A DNA stretch of 64,000 nucleotides from UBA6197 sp047638075 (GTDB lineage Bacteria; Pseudomonadota; Alphaproteobacteria; Rhodobacterales; Rhodobacteraceae), in NCBI RefSeq assembly GCF_047638075.1, contig NZ_JBLJBV010000041.1:22209-86208 (forward strand), given 5' to 3'. Below the pieces are notes generated by a model. That model had not been told where the DNA came from. It saw nothing but the letters and a program-made list of their open reading frames with translations, and did not search any database. Made by a program: the position numbers and the translations under genes. Shown here piece by piece: positions 42,425-52,020 of this stretch (its first letter is position 1; every line of letters starts with the position of its first letter).

Positions 42425-43953
42425 TTCGGCATCGGCGCCTTGTCTTGCCATTCAGGCGTGGGCCCGAACGGGCTGGCCAGCCCCATCTTGCCGGGGTTCA
42501 GGATGCCCTTGGGGTCAAGGCTGCGCTTGACCTCGGCCAGCAGGTCCAGCCCGCTGCCCAACGCCTCTTGCATGAAGCGCGCCCGGCCCAAACCGATGCC
42601 GTGGTGGTGGCTAAGGTTGCCGCCGCCTGCCAAAACGGTGCGCGCGCCTGCATTCCAGACCTCGCGGTACCAGCGCGGACGATCCTCCAGTTCCGGGCGA
42701 CCGCCGAACATGAAGTAAAGCCCCGCCCCACCCGGATAGGCATGCGAGATATGCGCCGTCGCCGTGCGGGTGCCCGGAACCGCCATCATCGCGGCGGTGG
42801 TATCGTGATAGATCTTCGCCAACTGCGACCACGGGGCGGTGATCTCCATCGTGTCAGGCGCGCGATCGACGATCAATTCGTCCAGCGCGTGAACGTTGTT
42901 GCGGGTGGACAGCCAACGGTTCACCAGATCGGCCCCCAGCGCCTCGCCGTCACATTCGGCGCGCACCACACGCATGATCCCCCCAACGATATCGGCCTCG
43001 CCCTCATCATGGATCAGCAGGACATGTTTGTCCTTGGTGCCAAAGTTGCGCCGCGACTCGGTCGCGTCGTAAAGGCGCACGACCGCAGGACGCGCCCCGC
43101 GGTGCGAGAACCGCTTGATCGCATTAACGCCCGCGTCAAAGCTGTCAAACGCCCAGGCCTCGCTTTCGCTATGGGGGGCAATTTTGTGGATGTTGAGCCG
43201 GGCTGACACGATCACCCCCAGCGTGCCCTCGGACCCGACGAAAAGCTGCGTCATGTCCGGGCCGGTGGCCGAGTGCGAATATTCGCTGGTTTCAATCACC
43301 CGGCCATCGGCCAGAACGGCGGTCACGCCGCGGGTGATGTCAGCCATGGTGCCGTAGCGCGTGGACATCTGGCCCGCACCGGAACAGGCAATCCAGCCGC
43401 CGATGGTCGACAGCGCGATGGACTGCGGCCAGTGGCCCGCCGTATGGCCGTGTTCCTGCAACGCCGCCTCGAACGTGTCGCCAAAGGTGCCGGCCAGAAC
43501 GTCCACGGTCAGGTCATCGGCGCGCAGATCGGTGATGCCCGACAGTTTGGTCAGATCCAGCACGACCCCGCCAAAGACCGGCAGCGAATTGCCCAGCACG
43601 CCGCTGCGCCCACCGGCGGCGGTTACCGGAATACCCGCCTCATTGGCCAGCCGCAGCACCGCTGCAACCTCTTCGGTCGAGCCGGGCCGGACCACCGCAG
43701 CTGGTAGCCGCGCGACGCGCCCGCTCATTGCCCAGACCATTCCGAGGGGCCACCAGTCGCGGCCCCACTCCAGCCGGTCGCCATCATCGGTCGACACGTC
43801 GGGGCACACCGCTTCCAGTTTGCGCATGAAGGCATCGCTGACCGTCACAGCCTTGCCGCCAAGCGTTTCCTGAACCTTGGCACCGACCAGGCCCACGGCA
43901 CCGGGAATAGGCGTCGGCGCACGGGCGGGAATGGCTATCGGAGTATGGGACAT
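42421..43953 (-). CDS. FAD-binding oxidase, alkyl-DHAP synthase-like
   Basis: A 510-residue VAO/PCMH-type flavoprotein: VVRPGSTEEVAAVLRLANEA, FAD segment HTAGHWPQSIALSTIGGWIA and C-terminal GNLSHHHGIGLGRARF. The His-rich SHHHGIG motif and overall length are closest to the alkyldihydroxyacetone-phosphate synthase (AGPS) branch, though D-lactate and 2-hydroxyacid dehydrogenases share the fold. The start 43953 (MSHTPI) is preceded by AGAGGAA. In this operon it lies between a glycerol-3-phosphate dehydrogenase and a glycerol-kinase-like gene, which supports a glycerol-ether or glycerol-acid substrate (inference). Confidence 0.82.
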   Translation of the reverse strand: MSHTPIAIPARAPTPIPGAVGLVGAKVQETLGGKAVTVSDAFMRKLEAVCPDVSTDDGDRLEWGRDWWPLGMVWAMSGRVARLPAAVVRPGSTEEVAAVLRLANEAGIPVTAAGGRSGVLGNSLPVFGGVVLDLTKLSGITDLRADDLTVDVLAGTFGDTFEAALQEHGHTAGHWPQSIALSTIGGWIACSGAGQMSTRYGTMADITRGVTAVLADGRVIETSEYSHSATGPDMTQLFVGSEGTLGVIVSARLNIHKIAPHSESEAWAFDSFDAGVNAIKRFSHRGARPAVVRLYDATESRRNFGTKDKHVLLIHDEGEADIVGGIMRVVRAECDGEALGADLVNRWLSTRNNVHALDELIVDRAPDTMEITAPWSQLAKIYHDTTAAMMAVPGTRTATAHISHAYPGGAGLYFMFGGRPELEDRPRWYREVWNAGARTVLAGGGNLSHHHGIGLGRARFMQEALGSGLDLLAEVKRSLDPKGILNPGKMGLASPFGPTPEWQDKAPMPK

Positions 43954-43964
43954 GTTGTTTCCTC

Positions 43965-45656
43965 TCATGAGCGGTCTTGCGCCCGGGTTGGGATGTCATG
44001 GGCAAGCACGCCCAATTCTCGGCGAAGGGTTGATTTCAGGGTTGCGGTCTCGGCGGTGATGCGGGCGGCGGGCCACCCTGCCAAAGCGCCAACCGTCGCG
44101 CCGATCCGGTCGGCGTCAGCCAGCACCGCGCGGCCATCGTAAAGCGCGATCCGGGTGCGGCGCAGCAGCGCGTCAGACAGGGAGGTCGCCATTTCGGCGT
44201 GCAGGCCCCAGACCGCCTCGGCGACGGTGGTTTCGCCCATCGCGGTCAGGGTCTGGTCCATGCCCGGCGCCAGCGACGCAAGCTGGCGGACCTGCACGGC
44301 ACGGTCGCCATAGCGTTTGCCCAGCCGGTCGCCATCTTGCAAATGGCTGGCACCGGTGCTGTAGCCATGCAGCTTCAGGTTCCGGGTGCGGCAGCGGGCA
44401 GGCTTTCCCAGCGCGTTGCACACCGCATCCACCGTGCCTTCGGCCATTTCGCGGTAGGTTGTCAGCTTGCCACCCGTTACGGTGACAAGACCCTCAGCCT
44501 CAAGCGAGATGCTGTGTTTGCGTGACAGATCCGCGCTGCGGGCGCCTTTGCCCCCGGCAATCAGCGGCCGGAACCCGGCCCAACCGCCGGTAATGTCTTC
44601 GGGGGTGATCGGGCGTTTCAGGTGCCGGTTCACCCCGTCAAGGATATAGCCGACATCGGCTTCGGTGATTGTCGGCTGATCGACATCCGCGGGGTCTGTC
44701 GTCTCGGTCGAGCCGATATAGGCAAACGGTCCCTCATCCACCACCGAAACCGTGCGCCGGTCGCTGGCCACCGGCAGGCTGACGGCAATATCGTTGCCGG
44801 TCAGTGCGCGCGGCACAACGATATGGGTGCCTTTCGCGGGGGCCAGTTTGCGGTCACTGGCAATGCCCGCAACGCCCAGAAACTCTTGCGCCCAGATCCC
44901 GGTCGCATTGACGATCATCCGCGCCCGGACCTCGATCTGATTGCCGTCAACCTCGATCCGTGCGGTGCGCCCGCCCTTGGCAAAGTCTGACACACCAACA
45001 CAGCGCGCATGGTTCAGCACCGCCGCGCCCTTGGTCGCCGCCGTGGCCAGCACCGCCAGAGTCAGCCGCGCATCATCGGCCCGCAGGTCGTGAAACAGAT
45101 AGCCCGCGCCGATCCGGTCCATATCAAGCCCGGTCATATGCGCGCCAACCGCATCATGGCTAAGCCTGCGGTGGCGCCGGCCCAGACGCCAGGCGCCCGC
45201 GAACTGATAGCTCCACAAGGCACCGCCAAGCGCGCGCGACAGTTTCGGGTTGATCACGCCGCCCTTCAGGAACAGCGGAATCATGAAGGGCATCACCCGC
45301 ACCAGATGCGGCGCATTACGTTGCAGCGCGTGGCGTTCGCGCAGGGATTCCCGCACCAGCGCCACATCGCCGGTTTGCAGATAACGAAAGCCGCCATGGA
45401 TCATCTTTGACGACCGCGACGACGTGCCCGAGGCAAAATCGCCCTTGTCAATCAGTGCCACGCTAAGTCCGCGCGCCACCGCATCAAGCGCGACACCCGC
45501 CCCGGTAATGCCACCGCCAATCACCAGCACATCGAATTCGGCCGCCGCCATACGGTCGCGCTGTGCGGTGCGGTGCGCCAGCGGTTCTGACGCGGCCATC
45601 TGGGAAATGCGCGCCAGGATGGCGTTATCCGCCGGATGGGGCGCGGTCAGGGTCAT
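43965..45656 (-). CDS. glpD: Glycerol-3-phosphate dehydrogenase/oxidase
   Basis: A 563-residue FAD enzyme: VLVIGGGITGAGVALDAVAR, DKGDFASGTSSRSSKMIHGG and FRYLQTGDVALVRESLRER are the classic GlpD N-terminal motifs. LTVTGGKLTTYREMAEGTVD near residue 370 is the later FAD/active-site segment, and the C-terminal helical domain is present. It oxidises glycerol 3-phosphate to DHAP with electrons to quinone at the inner membrane. It overlaps the transporter ATPase gene (ATGA at 45653-45656). Confidence 0.93.
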   Translation of the reverse strand: MTLTAPHPADNAILARISQMAASEPLAHRTAQRDRMAAAEFDVLVIGGGITGAGVALDAVARGLSVALIDKGDFASGTSSRSSKMIHGGFRYLQTGDVALVRESLRERHALQRNAPHLVRVMPFMIPLFLKGGVINPKLSRALGGALWSYQFAGAWRLGRRHRRLSHDAVGAHMTGLDMDRIGAGYLFHDLRADDARLTLAVLATAATKGAAVLNHARCVGVSDFAKGGRTARIEVDGNQIEVRARMIVNATGIWAQEFLGVAGIASDRKLAPAKGTHIVVPRALTGNDIAVSLPVASDRRTVSVVDEGPFAYIGSTETTDPADVDQPTITEADVGYILDGVNRHLKRPITPEDITGGWAGFRPLIAGGKGARSADLSRKHSISLEAEGLVTVTGGKLTTYREMAEGTVDAVCNALGKPARCRTRNLKLHGYSTGASHLQDGDRLGKRYGDRAVQVRQLASLAPGMDQTLTAMGETTVAEAVWGLHAEMATSLSDALLRRTRIALYDGRAVLADADRIGATVGALAGWPAARITAETATLKSTLRRELGVLAHDIPTRAQDRS

Positions 45657-46744
45657 GCCGGCACCTTGGCGACAATGCGCGTGGCGCTGCTATCCCAAAC
45701 GAACCAGGCCTTCGCGCCAATCGTCAACGAGGGGTCCATCCGCCCGCCCCGCGCAATCAGCGTGGCACCCGTGGCATCCTCGGCCTCGACCCGGACGCTG
45801 GCCCCGGCAAAAACGATGTCGGAAATGGTTACCGGAACCGCGTTGTCAATTTCAGTGCCGGGGTCGGCAGGCAGAACCCGGATCCGTTCCGGGCGCGCCA
45901 TGATTTTGACCGCGCCATCGGCTTCGCCGGGCAGCGGGGCATAGCGGCCACCTGCCTCGCTGGCGGTAACGACGCCACCCCGAACGGTGCAGGCGAAAAT
46001 ATTGGAATCGCCCAGAAATGTAGCCACGAATTCGCTTCCGGGGTTATTGTATAGCTGTTCGGGGGTGCCGATCTGTTCCACCGCGCCTTCGCGGAACACA
46101 ACGATCCGGTCTGACAGGGTCAGGGCTTCGTCCTGATCGTGGGTCACGAAAATAATGGTGACGCCCAGTTCGCGGTGGATGCGGCGCAGCTCCATTTGCA
46201 GGGCCTCGCGCAGGCGCTTATCAAGCGCGCCAAGCGGTTCGTCCAGCAACAGCAACTTTGGTTCAAACACCACAGCCCGCGCCAGTGCCACACGCTGCTG
46301 TTGTCCACCCGAAAGCTGATGCGGGCGACGGTCGCCGTACGCCTCAAGATGGACCAGCTTCAGCACCTCATTGACGCGGCGGTCAATGGTGGCCTTGTCG
46401 GGGCGCGGCCGGCGCTGACGCAGCGGGAAGGCGATGTTTTCGCGCACCGTCTTGTGCGGAAACAGCGCGTAGTTCTGAAACACCACGCCGATGTCGCGTT
46501 TATGGGCCGGAACCGCGCCAAGGTCGCGCCCGTCCAACTGCATGACCCCGCCGTCATCCGGGTCGGCAAACCCGGCGATCAGGTTCAGCGTGGTGGTCTT
46601 GCCGGACCCGCTGGGGCCCAGAAAGGTGATGAATTCGCCGGGGGTTACGCTGAGGTTCACATCGGCCAGCACCTTCAGCCCGCCGTAGGATTTGCCCAGA
46701 TCGCGCAGCTCAAGTCTCGCGCCTTTTGCGGTATCGGCAGCCAT
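45653..46744 (-). CDS. ABC transporter ATP-binding protein (PotA/UgpC group)
   Basis: A 363-residue ATPase: Walker A GPSGSGKTT, signature LSGGQQQRVALARAV, Walker B LLLLDEPLGALD, and VTHDQDEALTLSD. The C-terminal ~110 residues form a TOBE domain, typical of the polyamine/iron/maltose importers. It starts within TAATG shared with the permease stop. It powers the fused permease encoded just upstream. Confidence 0.94.
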   Translation of the reverse strand: MAADTAKGARLELRDLGKSYGGLKVLADVNLSVTPGEFITFLGPSGSGKTTTLNLIAGFADPDDGGVMQLDGRDLGAVPAHKRDIGVVFQNYALFPHKTVRENIAFPLRQRRPRPDKATIDRRVNEVLKLVHLEAYGDRRPHQLSGGQQQRVALARAVVFEPKLLLLDEPLGALDKRLREALQMELRRIHRELGVTIIFVTHDQDEALTLSDRIVVFREGAVEQIGTPEQLYNNPGSEFVATFLGDSNIFACTVRGGVVTASEAGGRYAPLPGEADGAVKIMARPERIRVLPADPGTEIDNAVPVTISDIVFAGASVRVEAEDATGATLIARGGRMDPSLTIGAKAWFVWDSSATRIVAKVPA

Positions 46745-48390
46745 TAGCGGGCCCTCCTTTGATTGAAGATTGTGCTGAGGATCACAAGCAGCGCGGTCAT
46801 CAGCAAAAGCATGGTCGATGCGGCGGCGATGGTCGGGTCAATGTCATTGGCGACCGAGCCATACATCTGCACCGGCAAGGTGCGCATACCACCGCCGCTG
46901 ATGAACAGTGACACCACCACCTCATCGAACGAGATGACAAAGGCGAACAGCGCCCCCGTCAGCATGCCGGTGCGGATCAGCGGCAGGATGATCTGAAAGA
47001 ACGTGGTCAGACGCGATGCCCCCAGGCTGGCCGCCGCCTGTTCATAGCGCGCGTCAAACTGTTCCAGCGTGGCGGCGATGGGAATGAAGGCGAAGGGCAG
47101 CGCCATGACCGTATGGGCAATGACAAAGCCGGTGACGGTAATGTTCAACTGCCAATCCAGAAACAGGCCATACATCGCCATGGCGATAATAACCCCCGGC
47201 ACGATCCGCGGGGTCAGCACCAGCGCCCGAATCGTGGTCTTGAACCTGGCCGAGGCCCGGCGCAGCGCAAGCCCGGCAAAGACCGACAGCACGGTCGAAG
47301 ACAGCGTCACCAGAACGGCCACCTCAATCGAGGTCATGAACGACCCCCACCACTGGCGGTTCTGAAAGAAATTCTCATACCATTTCCACGAAAACCCCTG
47401 CGGCGGAAAGGCAAAGCTGCGGTTTTCAGGAAAGCTGAGCGGAATGACGATCAGCCCCGGCACCAACAAAAGCAGTGCGACCAGCACCGCCCAGATCCAA
47501 AGCCACGGCGCAGGTTTGCCATCGGCTCCCTCTTCGGCGGAAAAGCGGCTGGTCGTGGCGCCGGTCACGTCAAACCGCAGCATCGTCGGCAGCACGACCA
47601 AAAGCGCCAGCAAAAGCATCACCACCGATGCGGCCGAGGCCAGGGGAATATCAAGGATGGTGTTGATCAGCGAATAGATCAGGTGCGACAGCAACTGGTT
47701 TGACGGCGACCCGACCAGACCGGGGATCACATAGAACCCCAGCGAGGTCACGAACACAATCACCGACCCACCGATCACACCGGGCATCGAAAGCGGAAAC
47801 CAGATCGCGCGGAACGTGGTCCAGCGCGTCGCCCCAAGCGAGGTCGCCGCCCGCTCCAGCCGGGTGTCGATACCGGCCATGGCGCTGTAAAGCGGGAAGA
47901 TCATGAAGGGCAGCATCACCTGCACCATTGCAATCGTCACACCGGTCGTCGTGCCGCGCAGCACAAGCCCGTCAAACCCCAGCCAATGTGCGGCCCGGTC
48001 GATGATACCGTTGCGCTGCAACAGCACGATCCAGGCAAAGCTGCGCACCATGACGCTGGTAAAGAACGACAGCAGTACGATACCGGTCAGAAACGCCAGC
48101 ATCTTGCCCTTGGTCCGGGCCATCAGATAGGCGTAGGGATAGCCGATCAGCAGACACAACCCGGTGACGGCAAAGGCCACCACGATGGTGCGCACCACGA
48201 TCCGAACATAGGTGTTGCTGGTGAAAAAGTTGATATACTCGCCTACCACGCCGCCCTCGCCGCCAAAGCTGTTGGCAAGCACCAGAATGACCGGCCAGGC
48301 GAAGAACACCGCAAGAAACAGTATGATCGGCAGCATCAGAAGCGCGGTCTGCCGGTTCGCTCCAGTCAGAAAGGCAAATGGGCCTCGCAT
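46744..48390 (-). CDS. ABC transporter fused permease (two PotB/PotC-type domains)
   Basis: A 548-residue inner-membrane protein with two complete permease domains in one chain, about residues 1-270 and 300-548. Each has an EAA loop: AATSLGATRWTTFRAIWFPL in the first and AAASLGASRLTTFFQIILPL in the second. Most polyamine-type importers use two separate genes; fused forms are known for iron and thiamine systems. The link between halves is short, hydrophilic and acidic (FSAEEGADGKPAP). It is preceded by a 119-bp gap with a hairpin after the binding-protein gene. Confidence 0.9.
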   Translation of the reverse strand: MRGPFAFLTGANRQTALLMLPIILFLAVFFAWPVILVLANSFGGEGGVVGEYINFFTSNTYVRIVVRTIVVAFAVTGLCLLIGYPYAYLMARTKGKMLAFLTGIVLLSFFTSVMVRSFAWIVLLQRNGIIDRAAHWLGFDGLVLRGTTTGVTIAMVQVMLPFMIFPLYSAMAGIDTRLERAATSLGATRWTTFRAIWFPLSMPGVIGGSVIVFVTSLGFYVIPGLVGSPSNQLLSHLIYSLINTILDIPLASAASVVMLLLALLVVLPTMLRFDVTGATTSRFSAEEGADGKPAPWLWIWAVLVALLLLVPGLIVIPLSFPENRSFAFPPQGFSWKWYENFFQNRQWWGSFMTSIEVAVLVTLSSTVLSVFAGLALRRASARFKTTIRALVLTPRIVPGVIIAMAMYGLFLDWQLNITVTGFVIAHTVMALPFAFIPIAATLEQFDARYEQAAASLGASRLTTFFQIILPLIRTGMLTGALFAFVISFDEVVVSLFISGGGMRTLPVQMYGSVANDIDPTIAAASTMLLLMTALLVILSTIFNQRRAR

Positions 48391-48457
48391 GGCATTCTCC
48401 TGTTCGCGGGGGGGGGCGCGTTCGTTGAGTTTTGGCGAAATTTGGCGGTGGGGCTGA

Positions 48458-48478
48458 CTGCGCGAAAAGGGCGCGCAG
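48458..48478 (-). other. Hairpin between binding-protein and permease genes
   Basis: Arms CTGCGCG (48458-48464) and CGCGCAG (48472-48478) enclose AAAAGGG. There is no T tract. In ABC operons such hairpins often protect the 3' end of the binding-protein message so that it exceeds permease message. A second hairpin (49562-49568 with 49574-49580) lies between the CoA ligase gene and the binding-protein gene. Confidence 0.4.
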
Positions 48479-48509
48479 CCAGGGTTTTCAGAACTTCAGC
48501 CGGACGGCG

Positions 48510-49535
48510 TCAGTTGTTCAGCCACTCGATCCAGCGTTTCTGGATTTCTTCCGAGTTGTCGGCGACCCAGGCCAGATTGGGCCGCACGGCATTCGCGGTC
48601 CGCTCGGGCGTCGCGGCAAATACCTTCTGCCCGGCTTCGTCCAGATTCGGGCTGGTGCCGATGATGGCCGGCGTCACCGGATAAAGCTCTGACAGGCGGG
48701 CCTGGTTCTCGGGCTTGATCGCCAGACGGATGTAATCGGCGCTGACTTCCGGGAAAGGCGCACCCATCGGGATGGCCAGCACGTTGTTATAGACGATGTG
48801 CTGGTTCCAGACCGGCTCGAACGGCGCGTTGTTCTTCAGTGCCGGGTAGGCGCGCGACGACCATGCCATAAGCATGTCGACTTCCTGGCTTTCCATCATC
48901 TGTGTCGATTGCGCACCTGAGCGCCAGAACACCAGATTGGGGCGCAGTTCGGTCAGTTTCGCAAAGGCGCGATCCAGATCCAGCGGGTAAAGATCTTCGG
49001 GTGCAACACCATCGGCCATAAGGGCAATTTCAAGGTTCACGCCTTCGGCACCGTCCCACAGTGCACGCGTGCCGGGGAACTTTTCGGTGTCAAAGAAATC
49101 GGCCCAGTTTTGCGGCCCGCCGTCGGGGTAGGTCTCGGTATTATAAAGCATCAGGTTGGCATAGCCTGCATCCGGCACGCCACATTCGTTGCCAAAACCG
49201 GGGATCACGTTTTCGATGTTTTGCAAATCGTCGGGCAGCTTTTGAAACAGCGTGCCGCAATAGCGCAGCGTAAAGACCGGCGGCACCTCGACTACGTCCC
49301 AGGTGACGCGGCCTGCCTCGACCATCTGTTTCAACTGCGGCAGGGTCTGCGGGCCTTCGCCCAGCACTTCGATACCGGTCGCCTCGGTGAAGGGCTTGCC
49401 CCAGGCTTCCAACGTGGCCTCCATGTAGGGGCCGCCGGTATTGGCCGATACGATCTGCTTGGGCTTATCCTGCGCCAAGGCGGGCCCGGCGACCGCAATC
49501 GCGGCAACTGTCAGAAATCCGTAGATATTTCGCAT
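48510..49535 (-). CDS. ABC transporter substrate-binding protein (spermidine/putrescine type)
   Basis: A 341-residue periplasmic protein. The signal peptide (MRNIYGFLTVAAIAVAGPALA) is followed by QDKPKQIVSANTGG, a start typical of the extracellular solute-binding family 1/8 (PotD/iron type). LPQLKQMVEAGRVTWDVVEV and NLMLYNTETYPDGGPQNWAD are family features. GGAGG precedes the ATG. It serves the fused permease and PotA-like ATPase. A polyamine is not certain; relatives bind many organic solutes. Confidence 0.9.
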   Translation of the reverse strand: MRNIYGFLTVAAIAVAGPALAQDKPKQIVSANTGGPYMEATLEAWGKPFTEATGIEVLGEGPQTLPQLKQMVEAGRVTWDVVEVPPVFTLRYCGTLFQKLPDDLQNIENVIPGFGNECGVPDAGYANLMLYNTETYPDGGPQNWADFFDTEKFPGTRALWDGAEGVNLEIALMADGVAPEDLYPLDLDRAFAKLTELRPNLVFWRSGAQSTQMMESQEVDMLMAWSSRAYPALKNNAPFEPVWNQHIVYNNVLAIPMGAPFPEVSADYIRLAIKPENQARLSELYPVTPAIIGTSPNLDEAGQKVFAATPERTANAVRPNLAWVADNSEEIQKRWIEWLNN

Positions 49536-49590
49536 GTCATTCTCCTCCCAGAGTATGTGCCGCAGGGGACTGCCCCCTGCCGCGGGTCAT

Positions 49591-51669
49591 TCAGGTGCCG
49601 CTGACAACCACCAGCGCATCCAGTGCGATCAGGCCGCCCTCGGGGGTGCGGACCATCGGGTTGATGTCGATTTCGCTGACCTCGCCAGAGCCAAGCAGCG
49701 TCGCCGCCGCCACAATCACCGGGCGGATGACGCCGGGGTTCAGGTGATAGCGCGCCTCGATCCGCGCGGCGTAGGCATCCCAGGTAGTGCTGTCGGTGCT
49801 AAGCAACAGGGCATCGCGCCGCCCAACGGCGGTTTCAATGCCCACGCCGCCCGGCCCGATCAGCAGGACCGGGCCATAGACCGGATCAACCAGCCCGCCC
49901 ACGCCGATTTCCTCGTCAAAGGCGATCATCGGCATGACCAGAAGGCCGCGATTGGCGTCCGACGAATGGGTGTTCAGCGTTTCGCCCATCTGCGCCAGAA
50001 CGTCGGGCAGATCAGCCTGCGTCACACCAACGCGCACCAGCCCCACCCGGTTGCGGTGCGGCACATCGCTGGCATTGCCCTTGACGACCAGCCGTTCCCA
50101 GCCGTTTTTCGCTACCTGCGCGGCAATCCCCGCGAGGTCATCGACCTTGCCAAAAACCGACGGCGCAAAGGTCAGACCATGGGCGGCCAACAACGCGCTG
50201 CTTTCATGCTCGGCCAGGGTTTTTTGCCCGGCGGCCAGTTTCGGCAGGGTAATGGCGTGGCGCTTGACCGGCTGCCAACGGGCATTTCTGCCGGGGCGCA
50301 GCTTCATCTGTGCGGCCAGCATCCGGGCGCCCTCTCCCATGCTTTGAGCCAGAATTCCGGGGGTTTCGATCTGGTCCAGCCCCTCTTGCGGGGCGATTTG
50401 CCAGATGAAGGTAACCGGCTTGGCGCAGTCTGAACACATCCGGGCCAGCGGCACGACCTTGTCCACACACATTTCGCCAAAGGCGATATAGACCACCAGC
50501 GCGTCCACCTCATCTGCTGCGGCCAGCACGTCCAGCGTAGGCTTGAAACGGTCCAGAACCGCCTCCCAGCCGCCGCCGATGTCGATGGGATTGCTGTCGC
50601 CGGCACCGATCATGCCAATTTCAGCCACTTTTGCACGGGTTTCGGGGGCAAGCGGTGTAACCCGGCCGCCCTCGGCCTCGACCCGGTCGGCCAGGACCGC
50701 CCCGGCCCCACCCGAATTTGACAGCACACAAACGCGCGGCGATTTGGGCATGGCCCAGCCCCGCTCCAGCGCCGCCAGAACCGGCTTTACCTCTTCATCG
50801 TCGCGGATGCGGACGATCCCGAAATCATCGCATAGCGCATCCAGAAACAGATCATTCCCGGCAATTGCGGCTGTATGCGACAGCGCCGCACGTTGCCCCG
50901 CCTCAGAGCTGCCTGCGCTAAGCAGCACGACACGCTTGCCCAGTTCGGCCGCGCGGGTGGCCGTTTGCGCCAAGGTTGCCGGGTCGCGCACCGCCTCAAG
51001 ATAAAGCAGCACCACGCCAACTTCGTCCCGCTCGACCAGTTGAAGCGCGACATCGGTTGCGCCCAACGTCGCCTCATTGCCGACGCTGACGAAATGCGAA
51101 TACCCGCTGCCAGCCTCTTCCACGCAGCGGCTAAGAACCAGCCCCAGCGCACCCGATTGCGCCACCAGTGCAACCGTGCCCGGCGGATTCAGCGGGTTAT
51201 TCAGGAACGGCGCCGCCGACAGTTTGACGTTATCCACCCGGTTCGAGATGCCAAAGCAGTTGGGCCCCAGCATCAGCATGTCGCCTGCAGCCTCGACCAG
51301 TTCTTCTTGCAGCTTTTCACCCGCGCCGCCGACCTCGGCAAATTCCGACGCAAAGACGATCACCGCCTTGGCACCCGCCGCACGCGACTGCCGGACCACG
51401 TCGATTGCGCGCTGCGCAGGCACGCAGATCACCACCAGTTCGGGCGCTGTCAGGTCTGAAATCTGGCGCACGGTATTGACGCCGGGAAAATCGGTCTTGG
51501 GGTGAACAATGCTGACCGCGCCGTCATAGCCGCCATCCAGCAACACCCGAACAACGCGATGCCCCCAGGACTGCGGGTCCGCCGCCGAAACGCCAACAAC
51601 GGCAATCTGGCGCGGCGACAACAGCGCCTCAAGGTTTTTGGGCCGACCAATAGTTTCCTGGCAGTTCAT
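49591..51669 (-). CDS. Acyl-CoA synthetase (NDP-forming type, ATP-grasp)
   Basis: A 692-residue protein with the fused alpha-beta layout of NDP-forming acetyl-CoA synthetases. An N-terminal CoA-binding Rossmann domain (RQIAVVGVSAADPQSWGHRV) is followed by a succinyl-CoA-synthetase-like domain with the phospho-His segment ALSHTAAIAGND. The C-terminal ATP-grasp domain includes WERLVVKGNASDVPHRNR and ends with SEIDINPMVRTPEGG. The start 51669 has GAGGA upstream. It activates a carboxylic acid to its CoA thioester. It is the first gene of the 16-kb leftward operon, so the pathway probably yields an acid that enters CoA chemistry with the crotonases and thioesterase. Confidence 0.9.
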   Translation of the reverse strand: MNCQETIGRPKNLEALLSPRQIAVVGVSAADPQSWGHRVVRVLLDGGYDGAVSIVHPKTDFPGVNTVRQISDLTAPELVVICVPAQRAIDVVRQSRAAGAKAVIVFASEFAEVGGAGEKLQEELVEAAGDMLMLGPNCFGISNRVDNVKLSAAPFLNNPLNPPGTVALVAQSGALGLVLSRCVEEAGSGYSHFVSVGNEATLGATDVALQLVERDEVGVVLLYLEAVRDPATLAQTATRAAELGKRVVLLSAGSSEAGQRAALSHTAAIAGNDLFLDALCDDFGIVRIRDDEEVKPVLAALERGWAMPKSPRVCVLSNSGGAGAVLADRVEAEGGRVTPLAPETRAKVAEIGMIGAGDSNPIDIGGGWEAVLDRFKPTLDVLAAADEVDALVVYIAFGEMCVDKVVPLARMCSDCAKPVTFIWQIAPQEGLDQIETPGILAQSMGEGARMLAAQMKLRPGRNARWQPVKRHAITLPKLAAGQKTLAEHESSALLAAHGLTFAPSVFGKVDDLAGIAAQVAKNGWERLVVKGNASDVPHRNRVGLVRVGVTQADLPDVLAQMGETLNTHSSDANRGLLVMPMIAFDEEIGVGGLVDPVYGPVLLIGPGGVGIETAVGRRDALLLSTDSTTWDAYAARIEARYHLNPGVIRPVIVAAATLLGSGEVSEIDINPMVRTPEGGLIALDALVVVSGT

Positions 51670-51862
51670 CTTGTGATCCTCGACCATCTGATTCCCGATC
51701 TGGGCGTTGTCAGAGTGTCCATTTAGGTTGACGTTATGTCAACATTAAAGATCGCTTGTAATATGGTTGGGCCAGATTACACCCTAAGAAAACGTCTTTT
51801 AGTGAGCAATATCCGTTTATTAAGCGTTTTTTGGAGAAAGAGCCGAAACCCCGTTTTGCCAG

Positions 51863-52018
51863 CGCGATGCGATCGCCTACACACTCATGGAAACCTGCAA
51901 GCTGAACAACGTCGATCCTGAAGCATGGCTTACATGGGTTCTCCAACGCCTACCTGATCACAAGATCAATCGCATCGACGAGCTCATGCCGTGGAATTGG
52001 CAGGTCGAAATCGTCTGA
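51863..52018 (+). pseudogene. IS66-family transposase C-terminal fragment
   Basis: Fifty codons give RDAIAYTLMETCKLNNVDPE, AWLTWVLQRLPDHKI and NRIDELMPWNWQ before a stop at 52018. This is the conserved C-terminus of the IS66 TnpC transposase. Everything upstream is missing. Confidence 0.75.
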
Positions 52019-52020
52019 AA

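Noticed and set aside
48400..48420. G-rich run near the fused permease start
   Set aside because: A short homopolymer in a GC-rich intergenic region without further structure.
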